From Nitrospira sp. (lineage in GTDB: Bacteria > Nitrospirota > Nitrospiria > Nitrospirales > Nitrospiraceae), in assembly GCA_005116745.1 (NCBI GenBank), contig SWDS01000006.1:607222-671221 (forward strand): 64,000 bases of DNA. Reading direction: 5' to 3'. The notes beneath the pieces were generated by a model. It was not told the DNA's origin, made no database searches, and was given only the letters and a program-made list of their open reading frames with translations. Shown here piece by piece: positions 26,912-35,803 of this stretch (its first letter is position 1; every line of letters begins with the position of its first letter). Both the position numbers and the translations under genes were made by a program.

Positions 26912-27286
26912 TTATTCCCCAAATAGGATCAAGCCGGGCACGATCTGAAAGTGACGTTTGTTTCGTGTCATCAGGGGAAGGTGCTTGACAAGGGCGGTGG
27001 CGGCAATGAGGGCATCCCCTTTCTCAAGTGCTGGGTGCCGGCGGCGAAGGTCAGAGTATCGTGTGGTGATGGAATCGGAGAGAGCGATGAGACGGCATTG
27101 GGCCAATTCGGCCAGAATAGCGGCGCGTTCGTTGTCGCGGAGACCAGGCTTGGTCAGGAGCTCTTTTTTTGTGATGGCTGAATAGTAGACCGTGAAACGG
27201 CTGGAATCGAACAATGCATGGAATCGGCCGGTGTTGAAATAATCAATGAAAATGTCGGTGTCTACGAGGACTGAGATTTTTGCCAT
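26912..27286 (-). CDS. vapC: PIN-domain toxin, VapC-like
   Basis: A 124-residue PIN-domain ribonuclease, the toxin of a type II pair. The acidic active-site set is complete: Asp9 (and Asp11) in VLVDTDIFIDYF, Glu42 in ITKKELL, Asp91 in LEKGDALIAATAL, and the C-terminal LMTRNKRHF with the TRN motif. VapC toxins cleave tRNA or rRNA when their antitoxin is lost. The gene overlaps the antitoxin gene at 27262 by 25 bases, so it is translated from the same mRNA. It converges with the GHKL ATPase gene, whose stop is 10 bp away. Confidence 0.88.
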   Translation of the reverse strand: MAKISVLVDTDIFIDYFNTGRFHALFDSSRFTVYYSAITKKELLTKPGLRDNERAAILAELAQCRLIALSDSITTRYSDLRRRHPALEKGDALIAATALVKHLPLMTRNKRHFQIVPGLILFGE

Positions 27287-27531
27287 GCCACAATCTCATC
27301 CAGAAATGCCTCGTCAGATTGCTTGCGTCCTTGCTTTCGCAGCGCGCTCACATAGGCGGCGCTGTCGTCGACATCGGTGTGCCCGTACGGGCTGAATTTT
27401 TCCCTCACAAGGCCTTCCAGCAACGTGACTGGATACACGCCTCGACGCTTGGCAGCTTTGACGACCGCGCTTTTTAACGCCGGATCGAATGAGAGCGTCC
27501 ACTTTTCTTTTTTTAGTGCGACCTTGGGCAT
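27262..27531 (-). CDS. vapB: VapB-like antitoxin
   Basis: An 89-residue DNA-binding antitoxin that precedes and overlaps the PIN toxin gene. The N-terminal half (KKEKWTLSFDPALKSAVVKAAKRRGVYPVTLLEGLVREKF) fits a ribbon-helix-helix fold: beta strand WTLSF, then two helices. The C-terminal third (SDEAFLDEIVAWQKSQ) is a likely toxin-binding helix. Its promoter carries a perfect inverted repeat between -35 and -10, consistent with repression by the VapBC complex. It is classified by context and fold; the RHH subfamily is not certain. Confidence 0.75.
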   Translation of the reverse strand: MPKVALKKEKWTLSFDPALKSAVVKAAKRRGVYPVTLLEGLVREKFSPYGHTDVDDSAAYVSALRKQGRKQSDEAFLDEIVAWQKSQSS

Positions 27532-27548
27532 ATTGTCTCCGCTTGTGT

Positions 27549-27584
27549 CGTACGTATACTAGACGTACGGTTCGATAGTGTCAA
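27549..27584 (-). promoter_or_regulatory. vapBC promoter with palindromic operator
   Basis: On the minus strand, TTGACA (27579-27584) and TAGTAT (27556-27561) are separated by exactly 17 bp, a near-perfect sigma-70 promoter. A perfect inverted repeat CGTACGT...ACGTACG (27549-27555 and 27563-27569) surrounds the -10. This is the expected place for autorepression by a VapBC complex. The -35 overlaps the uvrA promoter region on the other strand. Confidence 0.75.
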
Positions 27585-27598
27585 CAATATGTCGTGAA

Positions 27599-27607
27599 TG
27601 CTATAAT
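27599..27607 (+). promoter_or_regulatory. Extended -10 promoter of uvrA
   Basis: TGCTATAAT is a perfect extended -10 (TGnTATAAT). The expected transcription start is about 6-8 bases downstream, only a few bases before the uvrA ATG at 27617, so the transcript would be leaderless or nearly so. A possible -35, TGTCAA (27579-27584), sits at 17 bp and is the reverse complement of the vapBC -35. Confidence 0.6.
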
Positions 27608-27616
27608 CCCGCGCCT

Positions 27617-30124
27617 ATGGGAAATTCGATCGTCATCAAAGGGGCGCGGGAGCATAACCTCAAAAACATCGACGTAGAAATTCCACGCGACAAGCTGGTG
27701 GTGATCACCGGCTTGAGCGGGTCAGGCAAGTCCTCGCTTGCGTTCGATACGATCTATGCGGAAGGACAGCGGCGCTATGTCGAGTCGCTCTCCGCCTATG
27801 CCCGGCAATTTCTCGAACAGATGGGGAAGCCGGATGTCGATTCGATTGAAGGTTTGTCTCCCGCGATCTCGATCGAACAGAAGAGCACCAGCCACAATCC
27901 TAGATCTACCGTAGGCACGGTTACAGAGATTTACGACTATCTCCGGCTCCTCTTTGCCCGCGTTGGGCGCCCCTACTGTTTTCAATGTGGAGAAGAGATT
28001 ACCGCACAGACCGTGCAGCAGATGGTGGACGCGATTGCCTCAGTGCCGGAAGGCATGAAGTTCCACATCCTTGCCCCGATCGTGCGTGGGCGAAAGGGTG
28101 AATATCGGAAAGAACTGCTGGAGATGCGAAAGGCGGGCTATGTTCGTGCGCGTATTGACGGCAAGAGTGTCGATCTTGGGGAAGATCTCACACTCGATAA
28201 ACAGAAGAAGCACACGATTGAGATCATCGTCGATCGATTAGTGATGAAATCCGGCGAGGCACTCCTGCGGCGGCTGGCAGATTCTGTCGAAACATCAGTC
28301 AAGTTGACCGGCGGGCTGGTCGGCGTATTGACGGACGATGGCCAGACCAGGCTCTACAGCGACCGGTTGGCTTGTATCAAATGTGGCGTGAGTTATCCGG
28401 AGGTCGAGCCCAGAATCTTTTCCTTCAATAGCCCGCACGGGGCTTGTCCAGCTTGTGACGGCATCGGCTATGCCATGACACCAGGTGGCCAGGAGGAAGA
28501 GGACTTCACGCTACTGGAGCCCTGCACAGTCTGCCAGGGGGCCAGGCTCAGACCAGAAAGTCTGTCCATCAAATTAGCGAAGCAGTCGATCGCCGAGGTG
28601 ACCAGGCTTTCCGTTCGGGCAGCGGTGGATTTTTTTCTCTCATTGAAGTTTACCGACCGTGAGCTCGTGATTGCGCATCGGATCCTCAAAGAAATCCGCG
28701 AACGGTTAGGGTTTCTCGTTAATGTGGGGTTGGACTATCTGACGCTCGATCGGGCGGCAGCGACGCTGTCTGGCGGCGAAGGGCAACGGATCAGGCTTGC
28801 CACGCAGATCGGGTCAGGCTTGGTGGGGGTGTTGTACATCCTGGACGAACCGTCGATCGGACTCCACCAGCGCGACAATCGGCGATTATTGCAAACCCTG
28901 CTTAGATTGCGAGATCTCGGCAATACAGTGGTGGTAGTCGAGCATGATGCCGAGACGATGATGGCGGCTGACCACGTCTTGGATATGGGCCCAGGCGCGG
29001 GGTCGCAGGGCGGGCATGTCATCGCGCAAGGGACGCCGCAGCAGATCATGGGCGACGCCAACTCATTGACCGGTCAATACTTGCGTGGAATTCAGACCGT
29101 CTCAGTACCTCAACGGCATCGAAAGCCGAGAGGGACACTGTCGGTCGTGGGGGCACAAAAGCATAATCTAAAGAACGTCACGGCGCGCATCCCGATGGGC
29201 CTGTTCACCTGCGTGACGGGGGTCTCTGGATCAGGGAAAAGTACGCTGGTACTGGAGGTGCTCTTCCATTCTCTCTCGCAACTGCTCTACCACAAGAAGC
29301 CGAAGATCGATGGGTGCAAAGACCTCAGGGGTGTTGATGGGCTCGACAAGGTGATCGATATCGATCAATCGCCCATCGGGCGGACACCGCGGTCGAATCC
29401 TGCCACCTATACTGGCCTGTTCGGGTACATCCGCGATCTCTATTCCAATCTGCCAGAGTCACGTGTCCGTGGTTATAAGCCAGGACGTTACAGTTTTAAC
29501 GTGAAGGGTGGACGGTGTGAGGCTTGTCAGGGAGACGGGCTCATCAAGATTGAAATGCATTTTCTGCCCGATGTCTATGTGACCTGCGAAGTCTGTAAAG
29601 GCCAACGCTACAACCGTGAGACGATGGAGATTCTTCACAAGGGCAAGAGCATCGCCGATGTCCTGAACATGACGGTGGACGATGCATTGGAATTCTTTGA
29701 ACACATTCCGTTGATTAAGACGAAGCTCCAAACCCTGCACGATGTCGGCTTGCACTATGTGAAGCTCGGCCAATCGGCGACGACACTCTCCGGCGGGGAA
29801 GCCCAGCGCGTGAAACTGTCGCGCGAACTCTCCAAACGTGCGACCGGGCGGACGATGTACATCCTTGATGAGCCCACAACGGGTCTGCACTTTGCTGATG
29901 TGCAGCGATTGTTGGATGTGTTGGATCGACTCGTTCAAGCCGGGAACACGGTGCTGGTGATCGAACATAATTTGGACGTCATCAAGAATGCGGATTGGAT
30001 CATCGACCTTGGGCCAGAGGGCGGAGATCGCGGCGGTGAGATTGTCGCCGAAGGGCCGCCGAAAGAGATTGCGAAGGCGAAGCGGTCGTACACGGGGCAG
30101 GTATTGAGGGAAGCGGGGGTGTGA
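27617..30124 (+). CDS. uvrA: Excinuclease ABC subunit A, compact form
   Basis: The DNA-damage recognition ATPase of nucleotide excision repair, 835 residues. Two ABC modules: Walker [14 protein letters not shown] (residue 31) and [13 protein letters not shown] (about 534); signatures [11 protein letters not shown] and [11 protein letters not shown]; Walker B motifs [12 protein letters not shown] and [12 protein letters not shown]. The UvrB-binding insert is present, as are two zinc modules (CIKC...CPAC; CEAC...CEVC). The insertion domain that normally follows the first zinc module is reduced to about 20 residues (before [12 protein letters not shown]), accounting for the roughly 100 residues missing compared with E. 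coli UvrA (940). ATG 27617 fits the family start [18 protein letters not shown]. uvrC is at 56443. Confidence 0.93.
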   Translation: MGNSIVIKGAREHNLKNIDVEIPRDKLVVITGLSGSGKSSLAFDTIYAEGQRRYVESLSAYARQFLEQMGKPDVDSIEGLSPAISIEQKSTSHNPRSTVGTVTEIYDYLRLLFARVGRPYCFQCGEEITAQTVQQMVDAIASVPEGMKFHILAPIVRGRKGEYRKELLEMRKAGYVRARIDGKSVDLGEDLTLDKQKKHTIEIIVDRLVMKSGEALLRRLADSVETSVKLTGGLVGVLTDDGQTRLYSDRLACIKCGVSYPEVEPRIFSFNSPHGACPACDGIGYAMTPGGQEEEDFTLLEPCTVCQGARLRPESLSIKLAKQSIAEVTRLSVRAAVDFFLSLKFTDRELVIAHRILKEIRERLGFLVNVGLDYLTLDRAAATLSGGEGQRIRLATQIGSGLVGVLYILDEPSIGLHQRDNRRLLQTLLRLRDLGNTVVVVEHDAETMMAADHVLDMGPGAGSQGGHVIAQGTPQQIMGDANSLTGQYLRGIQTVSVPQRHRKPRGTLSVVGAQKHNLKNVTARIPMGLFTCVTGVSGSGKSTLVLEVLFHSLSQLLYHKKPKIDGCKDLRGVDGLDKVIDIDQSPIGRTPRSNPATYTGLFGYIRDLYSNLPESRVRGYKPGRYSFNVKGGRCEACQGDGLIKIEMHFLPDVYVTCEVCKGQRYNRETMEILHKGKSIADVLNMTVDDALEFFEHIPLIKTKLQTLHDVGLHYVKLGQSATTLSGGEAQRVKLSRELSKRATGRTMYILDEPTTGLHFADVQRLLDVLDRLVQAGNTVLVIEHNLDVIKNADWIIDLGPEGGDRGGEIVAEGPPKEIAKAKRSYTGQVLREAGV

Positions 30125-30507
30125 TCGGGGCTGGTTCCCGCCGGACCGTAGGCTGTCGAGGTGCCTGTCCCGATTCACGATTGGATTCCGCCGCAAGGCG
30201 CCTGTTCCCCACCAAAAGTCCAGCAGTGTCGTTCCTGTCGCTGATCATCGTGCGCCCTCATACCCTGTCTAGTGTGCCGGGTCGGCGCCATCTGAAAAAT
30301 CATACATTCCGTTTCTCCCCGCTGTGAGAAGACGGCGAAGGTGTGGCTGATCGCGTCGATGGGGAATGAATAACGGAGCGGCGCGTAGAAATCGTCGTGT
30401 TCTTGCAGCAGAGCCACGTTCACGTGACAATGCCCTCTACCCGAGCGATTGGTATATCTGTGCAGAGCTGAAGATCGGTTTTGAACCAATGATGTCGAGG
30501 AAGCGCT
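30125..30507. other. Intergenic region, no supported gene
   Basis: There are 383 bases between uvrA and the DUF485 gene. A minus-strand frame at 30175-30489 reads partly protein-like (RGHCHVNVALLQEHDDFYAP) but has no ribosome-binding site and no recognised family, so it may be a remnant. I see no clear promoter or terminator. Confidence 0.3.
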
Positions 30508-30816
30508 GTGGATGCTGAGTTAGTCACGCGAATTGCGAAGAGTCCGAACTATCAGGCGTTGAAAGCCAAGCGAACCCGCTTCGGCTGGCGGCTAACCCTG
30601 GTGATGATGGTTGCGTACTACGGCTTCATTCTGCTGGTGGCATTCAACAAGAGTGTTCTGTCGCAGAAGCTTGGCTCCGGCGTGATGACCCTGGGTATTC
30701 CAATCGGCTTTGGCCTCATCGTGTTCACAATCGCGATCACCGCGTACTATGTGAATCGTGCGAACCGCGAGTTCGATGCGTTGTCCGACGCCATCGCCAA
30801 AGAGGTGCGGGAGTGA
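30508..30816 (+). CDS. DUF485 membrane protein (YjcH-like)
   Basis: A 102-residue inner-membrane protein with two helices (about residues 26-46 and 60-82), typical of DUF485. Family features include [16 protein letters not shown] at the N-terminus and the conserved [16 protein letters not shown] helix. DUF485 genes almost always precede actP-type sodium:carboxylate symporters, as here, and are thought to assist the transporter. GTG 30508 has GAGGAAG upstream. Its stop overlaps the start of the symporter (GTGA), so the two are translationally coupled. Confidence 0.85.
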   Translation: MDAELVTRIAKSPNYQALKAKRTRFGWRLTLVMMVAYYGFILLVAFNKSVLSQKLGSGVMTLGIPIGFGLIVFTIAITAYYVNRANREFDALSDAIAKEVRE

Positions 30817-32552
30817 TCGGTCTGCAGCGCACGTATCTCACTGCGGTGCGGTTCGGTCTGCCCGTGGCGGCGCTGTGTGTTCTTGCTGGATCGGTGTATG
30901 CCGCAGGTCCGGATGCTGGCCAGACACAGAAGCAGACGATCAATTGGACGGCAATCTGCATGTTCGGTGTGTTTGTCTTGCTCACGCTGTTCATCACGAA
31001 ATGGGCAGCGGCCCGAACCAAATCGGCGGCTGCGTTTTATACAGCGGGTGGAGGCATTACGGGTTTTCAGAACGGTCTGGCGATTGCCGGCGACTACATG
31101 TCTGCGGCATCGTTCCTGGGCATTTCGGCAGCGGTCATGGCGAGTGGCTACGACGGCCTGATCTATTCAATCGGATTTTTGGTTGGCTGGCCCATCCTCA
31201 CGTTCCTGATGGCCGAGCGCCTGCGCAATCTTGGCAAGTTCACCTTCGCCGATGTCGCCGCTTTTCGGTTCAAGCAGGCGCCAATCCGCATCTTTGCAGC
31301 CTCCGGCACGTTAGTGGTGGTGGCATTCTACCTGATCGCACAAATGGTCGGCGCCGGCCAGTTGATCAAGCTCCTGTTCGGTCTCGAATACTGGATTGCG
31401 ATTGTGATCGTCGGCGCGCTGATGATGGTGTACGTGTTGTTCGGCGGCATGACGGCAACCACATGGGTGCAGATCATCAAGGCCTGCCTGCTGCTGGGCG
31501 GCGCAACGTTCATGGCGTTCATGGTGCTGCTGAATTTCGGCTTCAGCCTGGAGGCGCTGTTTGCCAACGCGGTTGAGATCAAAGCCGGCCTGGCCACGAC
31601 GGCTGGCAAGACATCTGAGGAAGCGGCGGCGGCCGGGCAGTCGATCATGGGACCTGGTAACTTCGTCAAGGACCCGATCTCGGCGATTTCGTTCGGCATG
31701 GCATTGATGTTCGGGACGGCCGGGCTGCCGCACATCCTGATGCGATTTTTTACGGTCCCGAGCGCGAAGGAAGCGCGCAAGTCTGTGATGTGGGCGACCG
31801 GATGGATCGGCTATTTCTATCTGCTGACCTTCATCATCGGTTTCGGCGCAATCACCTTTGTGTCGACCAACCCGGAATTCATTGATGCCAACGGTGTGCT
31901 CAAGGGTGGCAGCAATATGGCGGCGGTACACCTGGCCAGTGCGGTTGGCGGCAATGTGTTTCTCGGCTTCATCTCGGCCGTGGCATTCGCCACTATCTTG
32001 GCGGTCGTGGCTGGTCTCACCCTGTCGGGTGCATCGGCGGTGTCGCACGATCTCTATGCGACGGTGATCAAAGACGGCAAGGCCGACGGTGCGTCGGAGT
32101 TGCGGGTGTCGCGTATGACCACGGTGGCGCTGGGCATTCTGGCCGTGTTGCTGGGTATCGTGTTCGAGAAGCAGAACGTGGCGTTTATGGTGTCTCTGGC
32201 ATTCGCAATCGCGGCATCGGCCAACTTCCCGGTGTTGTTCATGTCCGTATTGTGGAAAGACTGCACGACCCGCGGCGCGGTCATTGGAGGCTTTCTCGGA
32301 CTGATATCATCGGTGCTGCTCACGATCGTATCACCCTCGGTGTGGGAAGCTACCTTGGCCTATCCAAAAGGCAGCGCCTTGTTCCCGTACGCCTCACCGG
32401 CGCTGTTCTCGATGACGATCGGCGTCGTGGGTATCTGGTTGTTCTCGATTCTTGACCGAAGCAGCCAGGCGGCAAAGGACCGTGGCGGGTTTCTGGCTCA
32501 GCAGGTGAGGTCCGAGACAGGCATTGGCGCAACGACTGCATCCGGGCACTGA
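30813..32552 (+). CDS. actP: Cation/acetate symporter ActP
   Basis: A 579-residue sodium:solute symporter (SSS family). It has an N-terminal cleavable leader (about residues 1-30) and about 13 membrane helices. Diagnostic stretches are [35 protein letters not shown] and [21 protein letters not shown], all typical of ActP acetate/glycolate permeases. The insert of about 60 residues after the fifth or sixth helix is also typical. It imports short carboxylates with Na+ or H+; the actual substrate is uncertain. It overlaps the DUF485 gene. Codon use appears more GCG/GGC-rich than in its neighbours, hinting at acquisition from a proteobacterium, which needs a composition test. Confidence 0.9.
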   Translation: MIGLQRTYLTAVRFGLPVAALCVLAGSVYAAGPDAGQTQKQTINWTAICMFGVFVLLTLFITKWAAARTKSAAAFYTAGGGITGFQNGLAIAGDYMSAASFLGISAAVMASGYDGLIYSIGFLVGWPILTFLMAERLRNLGKFTFADVAAFRFKQAPIRIFAASGTLVVVAFYLIAQMVGAGQLIKLLFGLEYWIAIVIVGALMMVYVLFGGMTATTWVQIIKACLLLGGATFMAFMVLLNFGFSLEALFANAVEIKAGLATTAGKTSEEAAAAGQSIMGPGNFVKDPISAISFGMALMFGTAGLPHILMRFFTVPSAKEARKSVMWATGWIGYFYLLTFIIGFGAITFVSTNPEFIDANGVLKGGSNMAAVHLASAVGGNVFLGFISAVAFATILAVVAGLTLSGASAVSHDLYATVIKDGKADGASELRVSRMTTVALGILAVLLGIVFEKQNVAFMVSLAFAIAASANFPVLFMSVLWKDCTTRGAVIGGFLGLISSVLLTIVSPSVWEATLAYPKGSALFPYASPALFSMTIGVVGIWLFSILDRSSQAAKDRGGFLAQQVRSETGIGATTASGH

Positions 32553-32631
32553 ACTCAGCGCTTGGAAATCGGGTACGGCGACAGATCTCGGGATGTGATA
32601 ATGGCAAGGGCGTAATGCCTAGAGGAGGCTT

Positions 32632-33145
32632 ATGCACACAGCCTTGTTGCTCACCATCCCCAACATCTTCATGACGTTTGCCTGGTATGGGCATCTGAAG
32701 TACAAAGATTTGCCCTTGTGGATCGTGACTCTGGCCAATTGGGGAAATGTACTTTTTGAGTAGTGCCTGCAAGTGCCGGGGAATCAGATCGGGCAAGAGC
32801 CCTGGTGATTCATGGCGGTTCGTTACGAAATCACGGAGACACGTTGCGAGGGGGAGCGCGTGGAGACGCGAGGGAAGGAGGCGTACTCTGGCGGAGTACG
32901 TTGACTGACTGAGCGGCGAGTCCGCCAGCCGCAGCAGTGTATCCGTGATTGCAGTAGAAGCGTTCATGGATCATCAGGGCTGAGAATTTACGGCAGCCCA
33001 ATTGAAAACAATCCAGGAAGTGATTACTCTAGTCGTGTGTTGCGCCTTCTCGGTGTGGTACCTCAAAGAGCCACTGAAATGGAATGATCTCGTCGGCTTT
33101 GGCATGATGGCCGGCGCCGTCCTCATAATCTTCAAAGAATGGTGA
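32632..33145 (+). pseudogene. DUF486 membrane-protein gene, disrupted
   Basis: A strong ribosome-binding site (GAGGAGG) and ATG 32632 begin a DUF486 protein: LLLTIPNIFMTFAWYGHLKY, then LANWGNVLFE. TAG at 32761 replaces the usual Tyr codon; reading through gives CLQVPGNQIG, the expected continuation. The frame is then lost in about 190 bases of unrelated DNA containing a palindromic element. It resumes at 32987 in another frame with FTAAQLKTIQEVITLVVCC, later YLKEPLKWNDLVGFG, ending at 33145. All pieces of the roughly 110-residue family are present, so this is a recent pseudogene. The next gene starts 3 bases downstream. Confidence 0.8.
32829..32950. mobile_element. 122-bp palindromic (MITE-like) element
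   Basis: The ends AATCACGGAGACAC (32829) and GTGTATCCGTGATT (32937) are inverted copies with one mismatch. Inside lie a perfect hairpin CGTACTC-TGGCG-GAGTACG (32882-32900) and a second stem GCGGC...GCCGC (about 32912-32932). It has no coding capacity and lies within the broken DUF486 gene, so it is an insertion. No clean target duplication is visible. Confidence 0.6.
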
Positions 33146-33148
33146 GCG

Positions 33149-35659
33149 ATGCCTACGAAGAAGAGAGAAACCGCGAAGACAACAGATTCGGTGAAGGCCG
33201 CTACTGAGCCCTCCGTGGGCGGGTCGGCGGAAGATTTCGAAAAGCTCGGTGTCTTTTATATGGGCCGGCCCTATGATCTCGCGGCCAAACAGGCCAAGCC
33301 GGGATGGCTCCTCTACGACTCGAAAGATCTCGTGACGCATGCGGTCTGTGTCGGCATGACCGGCAGCGGCAAGACAGGCCTCTGTCTGGCTCTGTTGGAA
33401 GAAGCGGCGATCGATAACATCCCAGCCATTATCATCGACCCCAAAGGCGATCTCGGTAATTTGATGCTCACGTTCCCGTCTCTCAAGGGCGAGGACTTCC
33501 AACCTTGGATCAACGAAGACGACGCGCGTAAAAAAGGTTTGTCACCAGCAGACTACGCTCAGACACAAGCAGAACTCTGGACGAAGGGCTTGGCCGGTTG
33601 GCAACAGGATGGCGCTAGGATTCAGCGACTGCGGGATGCAGCGGATGTGGCGATATATACCCCTGGCAGCAACGCGGGGTTGCCGGTTTCCATCCTGAAA
33701 TCGTTCGCCGCCCCAGCTGCCGATGTACGAGAAGATGCGGAGTTGCTGCGCGAGCGTATTAGCACGACCGTCACGAGCCTGCTCGGTTTGCTCGGGGTCG
33801 AAGCCGATCCGATTCAGAGCCGTGAGCATATTCTCCTGTCCACGATTCTCGATCAGACCTGGAAGAAAGAAGAGGATCTTGATCTCGCGTCATTGATCCA
33901 AGCCATCCAATCGCCGCCGGTGTCAAAGATCGGCGTGATGGATGTTGATTCATTCTTCCCATCGAAGGATCGCTTCGCCCTCGCGATGAAATTGAACAAT
34001 CTCTTGGCGGCACCAGGCTTCCAGGCCTGGCTCGAGGGGGAAGCCCTGGACATTCAGTCGCTGATGTATACACCGGCAGGAAAGCCACGGCATGCGATCT
34101 TTTCCATCGCGCATTTGAATGATGCCGAGCGCATGTTCTTCGTGACGCTGTTACTCAGTCAAATGGTCGGGTGGATGAGAGCGCAATCGGGCACGACCAG
34201 CCTGCGCGCACTGCTCTATATGGACGAGATCTTCGGCTATTTCCCACCGGTCTCGAATCCGCCTTCGAAGTTGCCGTTGATGACCTTGCTGAAGCAGGCT
34301 CGCGCATTCGGGCTTGGCGTTGTGCTTGCCACGCAGAATCCCGTCGATCTTGACTACAAAGGGCTGGCCAACACCGGCACCTGGTTTATTGGGCGACTGC
34401 AGACAGAACGAGACAAGGCTCGTGTGCTGGAGGGATTGGAAGGCGCTTCGAGTAGCGCCGGGAAGAAGTTCGATCGGGGCCGCATGGAGCAAACGCTGGC
34501 TGGCCTCGGCAGTCGGATCTTCCTGATGAATAACGTGCATGAGGACGAACCAGTTGTGTTTGAGACGCGCTGGTGCCTGTCCTACCTCCGTGGGCCGCTG
34601 ACCAGGACGCAGATCAAGACGCTGATGGAACCCCACAGGACTGAGCAGCGAGGACTGAGGACTGAGACTTCTCGCTCAGCACTGAGTACACAGTCCTCAA
34701 CCCTGAAATCACGTCCCATGCTGCCTCCAGATGTTCCCCAGCATTTTGTGCCGCGACGGGGCTCGAAGCCAGAAGGGAGCGAATTGGTCTATGTCCCGAT
34801 GTTACTGGGGGCGTCGCAAACTCGCTTCTCCGATTCGAAGAGCGGCGTCGATAGCATGCAGGATGTGACGGTATTGGCTCCCATCGCGGATGGACCTGTT
34901 GCCGTCGATTGGGACAAGGCCACAGCGGCGGACTTGGCAGTTGCCGATCTGGAACAGAATCCAGAGGAGGGCGCACAGTTTCTTGCCTTGCCTGCGAGCG
35001 CAGGCAAGGCCAAGAGTTATGCAGAGTGGAACAAGGATTTCGGGGGGTGGCTCTTCAGGACGCAAAAAGTCGAGTTGTTTAGAAGTCCGAGCACCAAAGT
35101 GGTCTCTCAACCGGAGGAGTCTGAACGAGATTTTCGGATTCGATTGCAGCAAGCCGGGCGGGAGCAACGCGACAAGGGTGCCGAAGCGCTGCGCCAGAAA
35201 TATGCGTCGAAGATGACCGCGCTTCAAGATCGGATCAGACGGGCCGAACTCGCGAAAGAAAAACAGCAGGCTGAATCCCGCTCCAGCCAAGTGCAAGCGG
35301 CGATTTCGGTCGGAGCGTCTATCCTCGGGGCCTTTCTCGGGCGGAAGACCATCAGCGCTTCGAACATCGGGCGCGCCACCACTGCGGTTCGAAGCGCAGG
35401 CCGGGTGATGAAAGAGTCGAAAGATGTCGGGGCGGCAGAAGAAAATGTGGCTGCGCTTCAGCAACAACTTGCGGATCTTGAAGCACAATTCAAGTCAGAG
35501 TGCGACGTGTTAGCAGCAGCGACCGATCCACTGACCGAAAAGCTCGACTCCGTCTCCATGAAACCCACCAAAGCCAACATTGCCGTGAAGCTCGTGGCTC
35601 TCGCTTGGACGCCTCACTGGCGGGACGGCAGAGGGGTGCTTGCATCTGCATGGCAGTAG
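33149..35659 (+). CDS. HerA/FtsK-like ATPase (DUF853/DUF87-type)
   Basis: An 836-residue cytoplasmic ATPase of the HerA/TraG-like group. Walker A is GMTGSGKTGL (about residues 68-77) followed by IIIDPKGDLGNLM. Walker B is ALLYMDEIFGYFPP (about 354-366), then the sensor stretch LGVVLATQNPVDLDYKGL. This domain ends near residue 490. A linker at about residues 497-530 contains a repeat-derived insertion. A C-terminal region with a coiled coil (about residues 660-720 and 755-790) follows. There is no transmembrane segment. These stand-alone ATPases are widespread but uncharacterised; DNA pumping or processing is the usual inference. ATG 33149 immediately follows the DUF486 remnant. Confidence 0.78.
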   Translation: MPTKKRETAKTTDSVKAATEPSVGGSAEDFEKLGVFYMGRPYDLAAKQAKPGWLLYDSKDLVTHAVCVGMTGSGKTGLCLALLEEAAIDNIPAIIIDPKGDLGNLMLTFPSLKGEDFQPWINEDDARKKGLSPADYAQTQAELWTKGLAGWQQDGARIQRLRDAADVAIYTPGSNAGLPVSILKSFAAPAADVREDAELLRERISTTVTSLLGLLGVEADPIQSREHILLSTILDQTWKKEEDLDLASLIQAIQSPPVSKIGVMDVDSFFPSKDRFALAMKLNNLLAAPGFQAWLEGEALDIQSLMYTPAGKPRHAIFSIAHLNDAERMFFVTLLLSQMVGWMRAQSGTTSLRALLYMDEIFGYFPPVSNPPSKLPLMTLLKQARAFGLGVVLATQNPVDLDYKGLANTGTWFIGRLQTERDKARVLEGLEGASSSAGKKFDRGRMEQTLAGLGSRIFLMNNVHEDEPVVFETRWCLSYLRGPLTRTQIKTLMEPHRTEQRGLRTETSRSALSTQSSTLKSRPMLPPDVPQHFVPRRGSKPEGSELVYVPMLLGASQTRFSDSKSGVDSMQDVTVLAPIADGPVAVDWDKATAADLAVADLEQNPEEGAQFLALPASAGKAKSYAEWNKDFGGWLFRTQKVELFRSPSTKVVSQPEESERDFRIRLQQAGREQRDKGAEALRQKYASKMTALQDRIRRAELAKEKQQAESRSSQVQAAISVGASILGAFLGRKTISASNIGRATTAVRSAGRVMKESKDVGAAEENVAALQQQLADLEAQFKSECDVLAAATDPLTEKLDSVSMKPTKANIAVKLVALAWTPHWRDGRGVLASAWQ
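34636..34712 (+). repeat. GACTGAG repeat inside the HerA-like gene
   Basis: AGGACTGAG occurs repeatedly at 34637-34666 and is answered by inverted copies CTCAGCACTGAG and CAGTCCTC (34675-34698), making a hairpin (GAGGACTG 34650 with CAGTCCTC 34691). It is in frame, encoding a Ser/Thr/Arg-rich linker, and looks like an intergenic-type repeat inserted into a coding sequence. Confidence 0.6.
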
Positions 35660-35803
35660 GGCCATAGTGAGATGCAGAGGGGTTGACGGCTCCCAGCCGT
35701 CACTCTGAGTTCCGATCCGTTCTGACCGCTAGCCGTTCACCTCTTGATCCGTTCCGACTGCCACGGTTATACAGAAAAGTACGAAACGTGGACAAGGTGT
35801 TGC

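Noticed and set aside
30175-30489. Minus-strand frame of 104 codons after uvrA
   Set aside because: Part of it reads protein-like, but there is no ribosome-binding site and no family; the low-complexity C-terminus suggests chance or a remnant.
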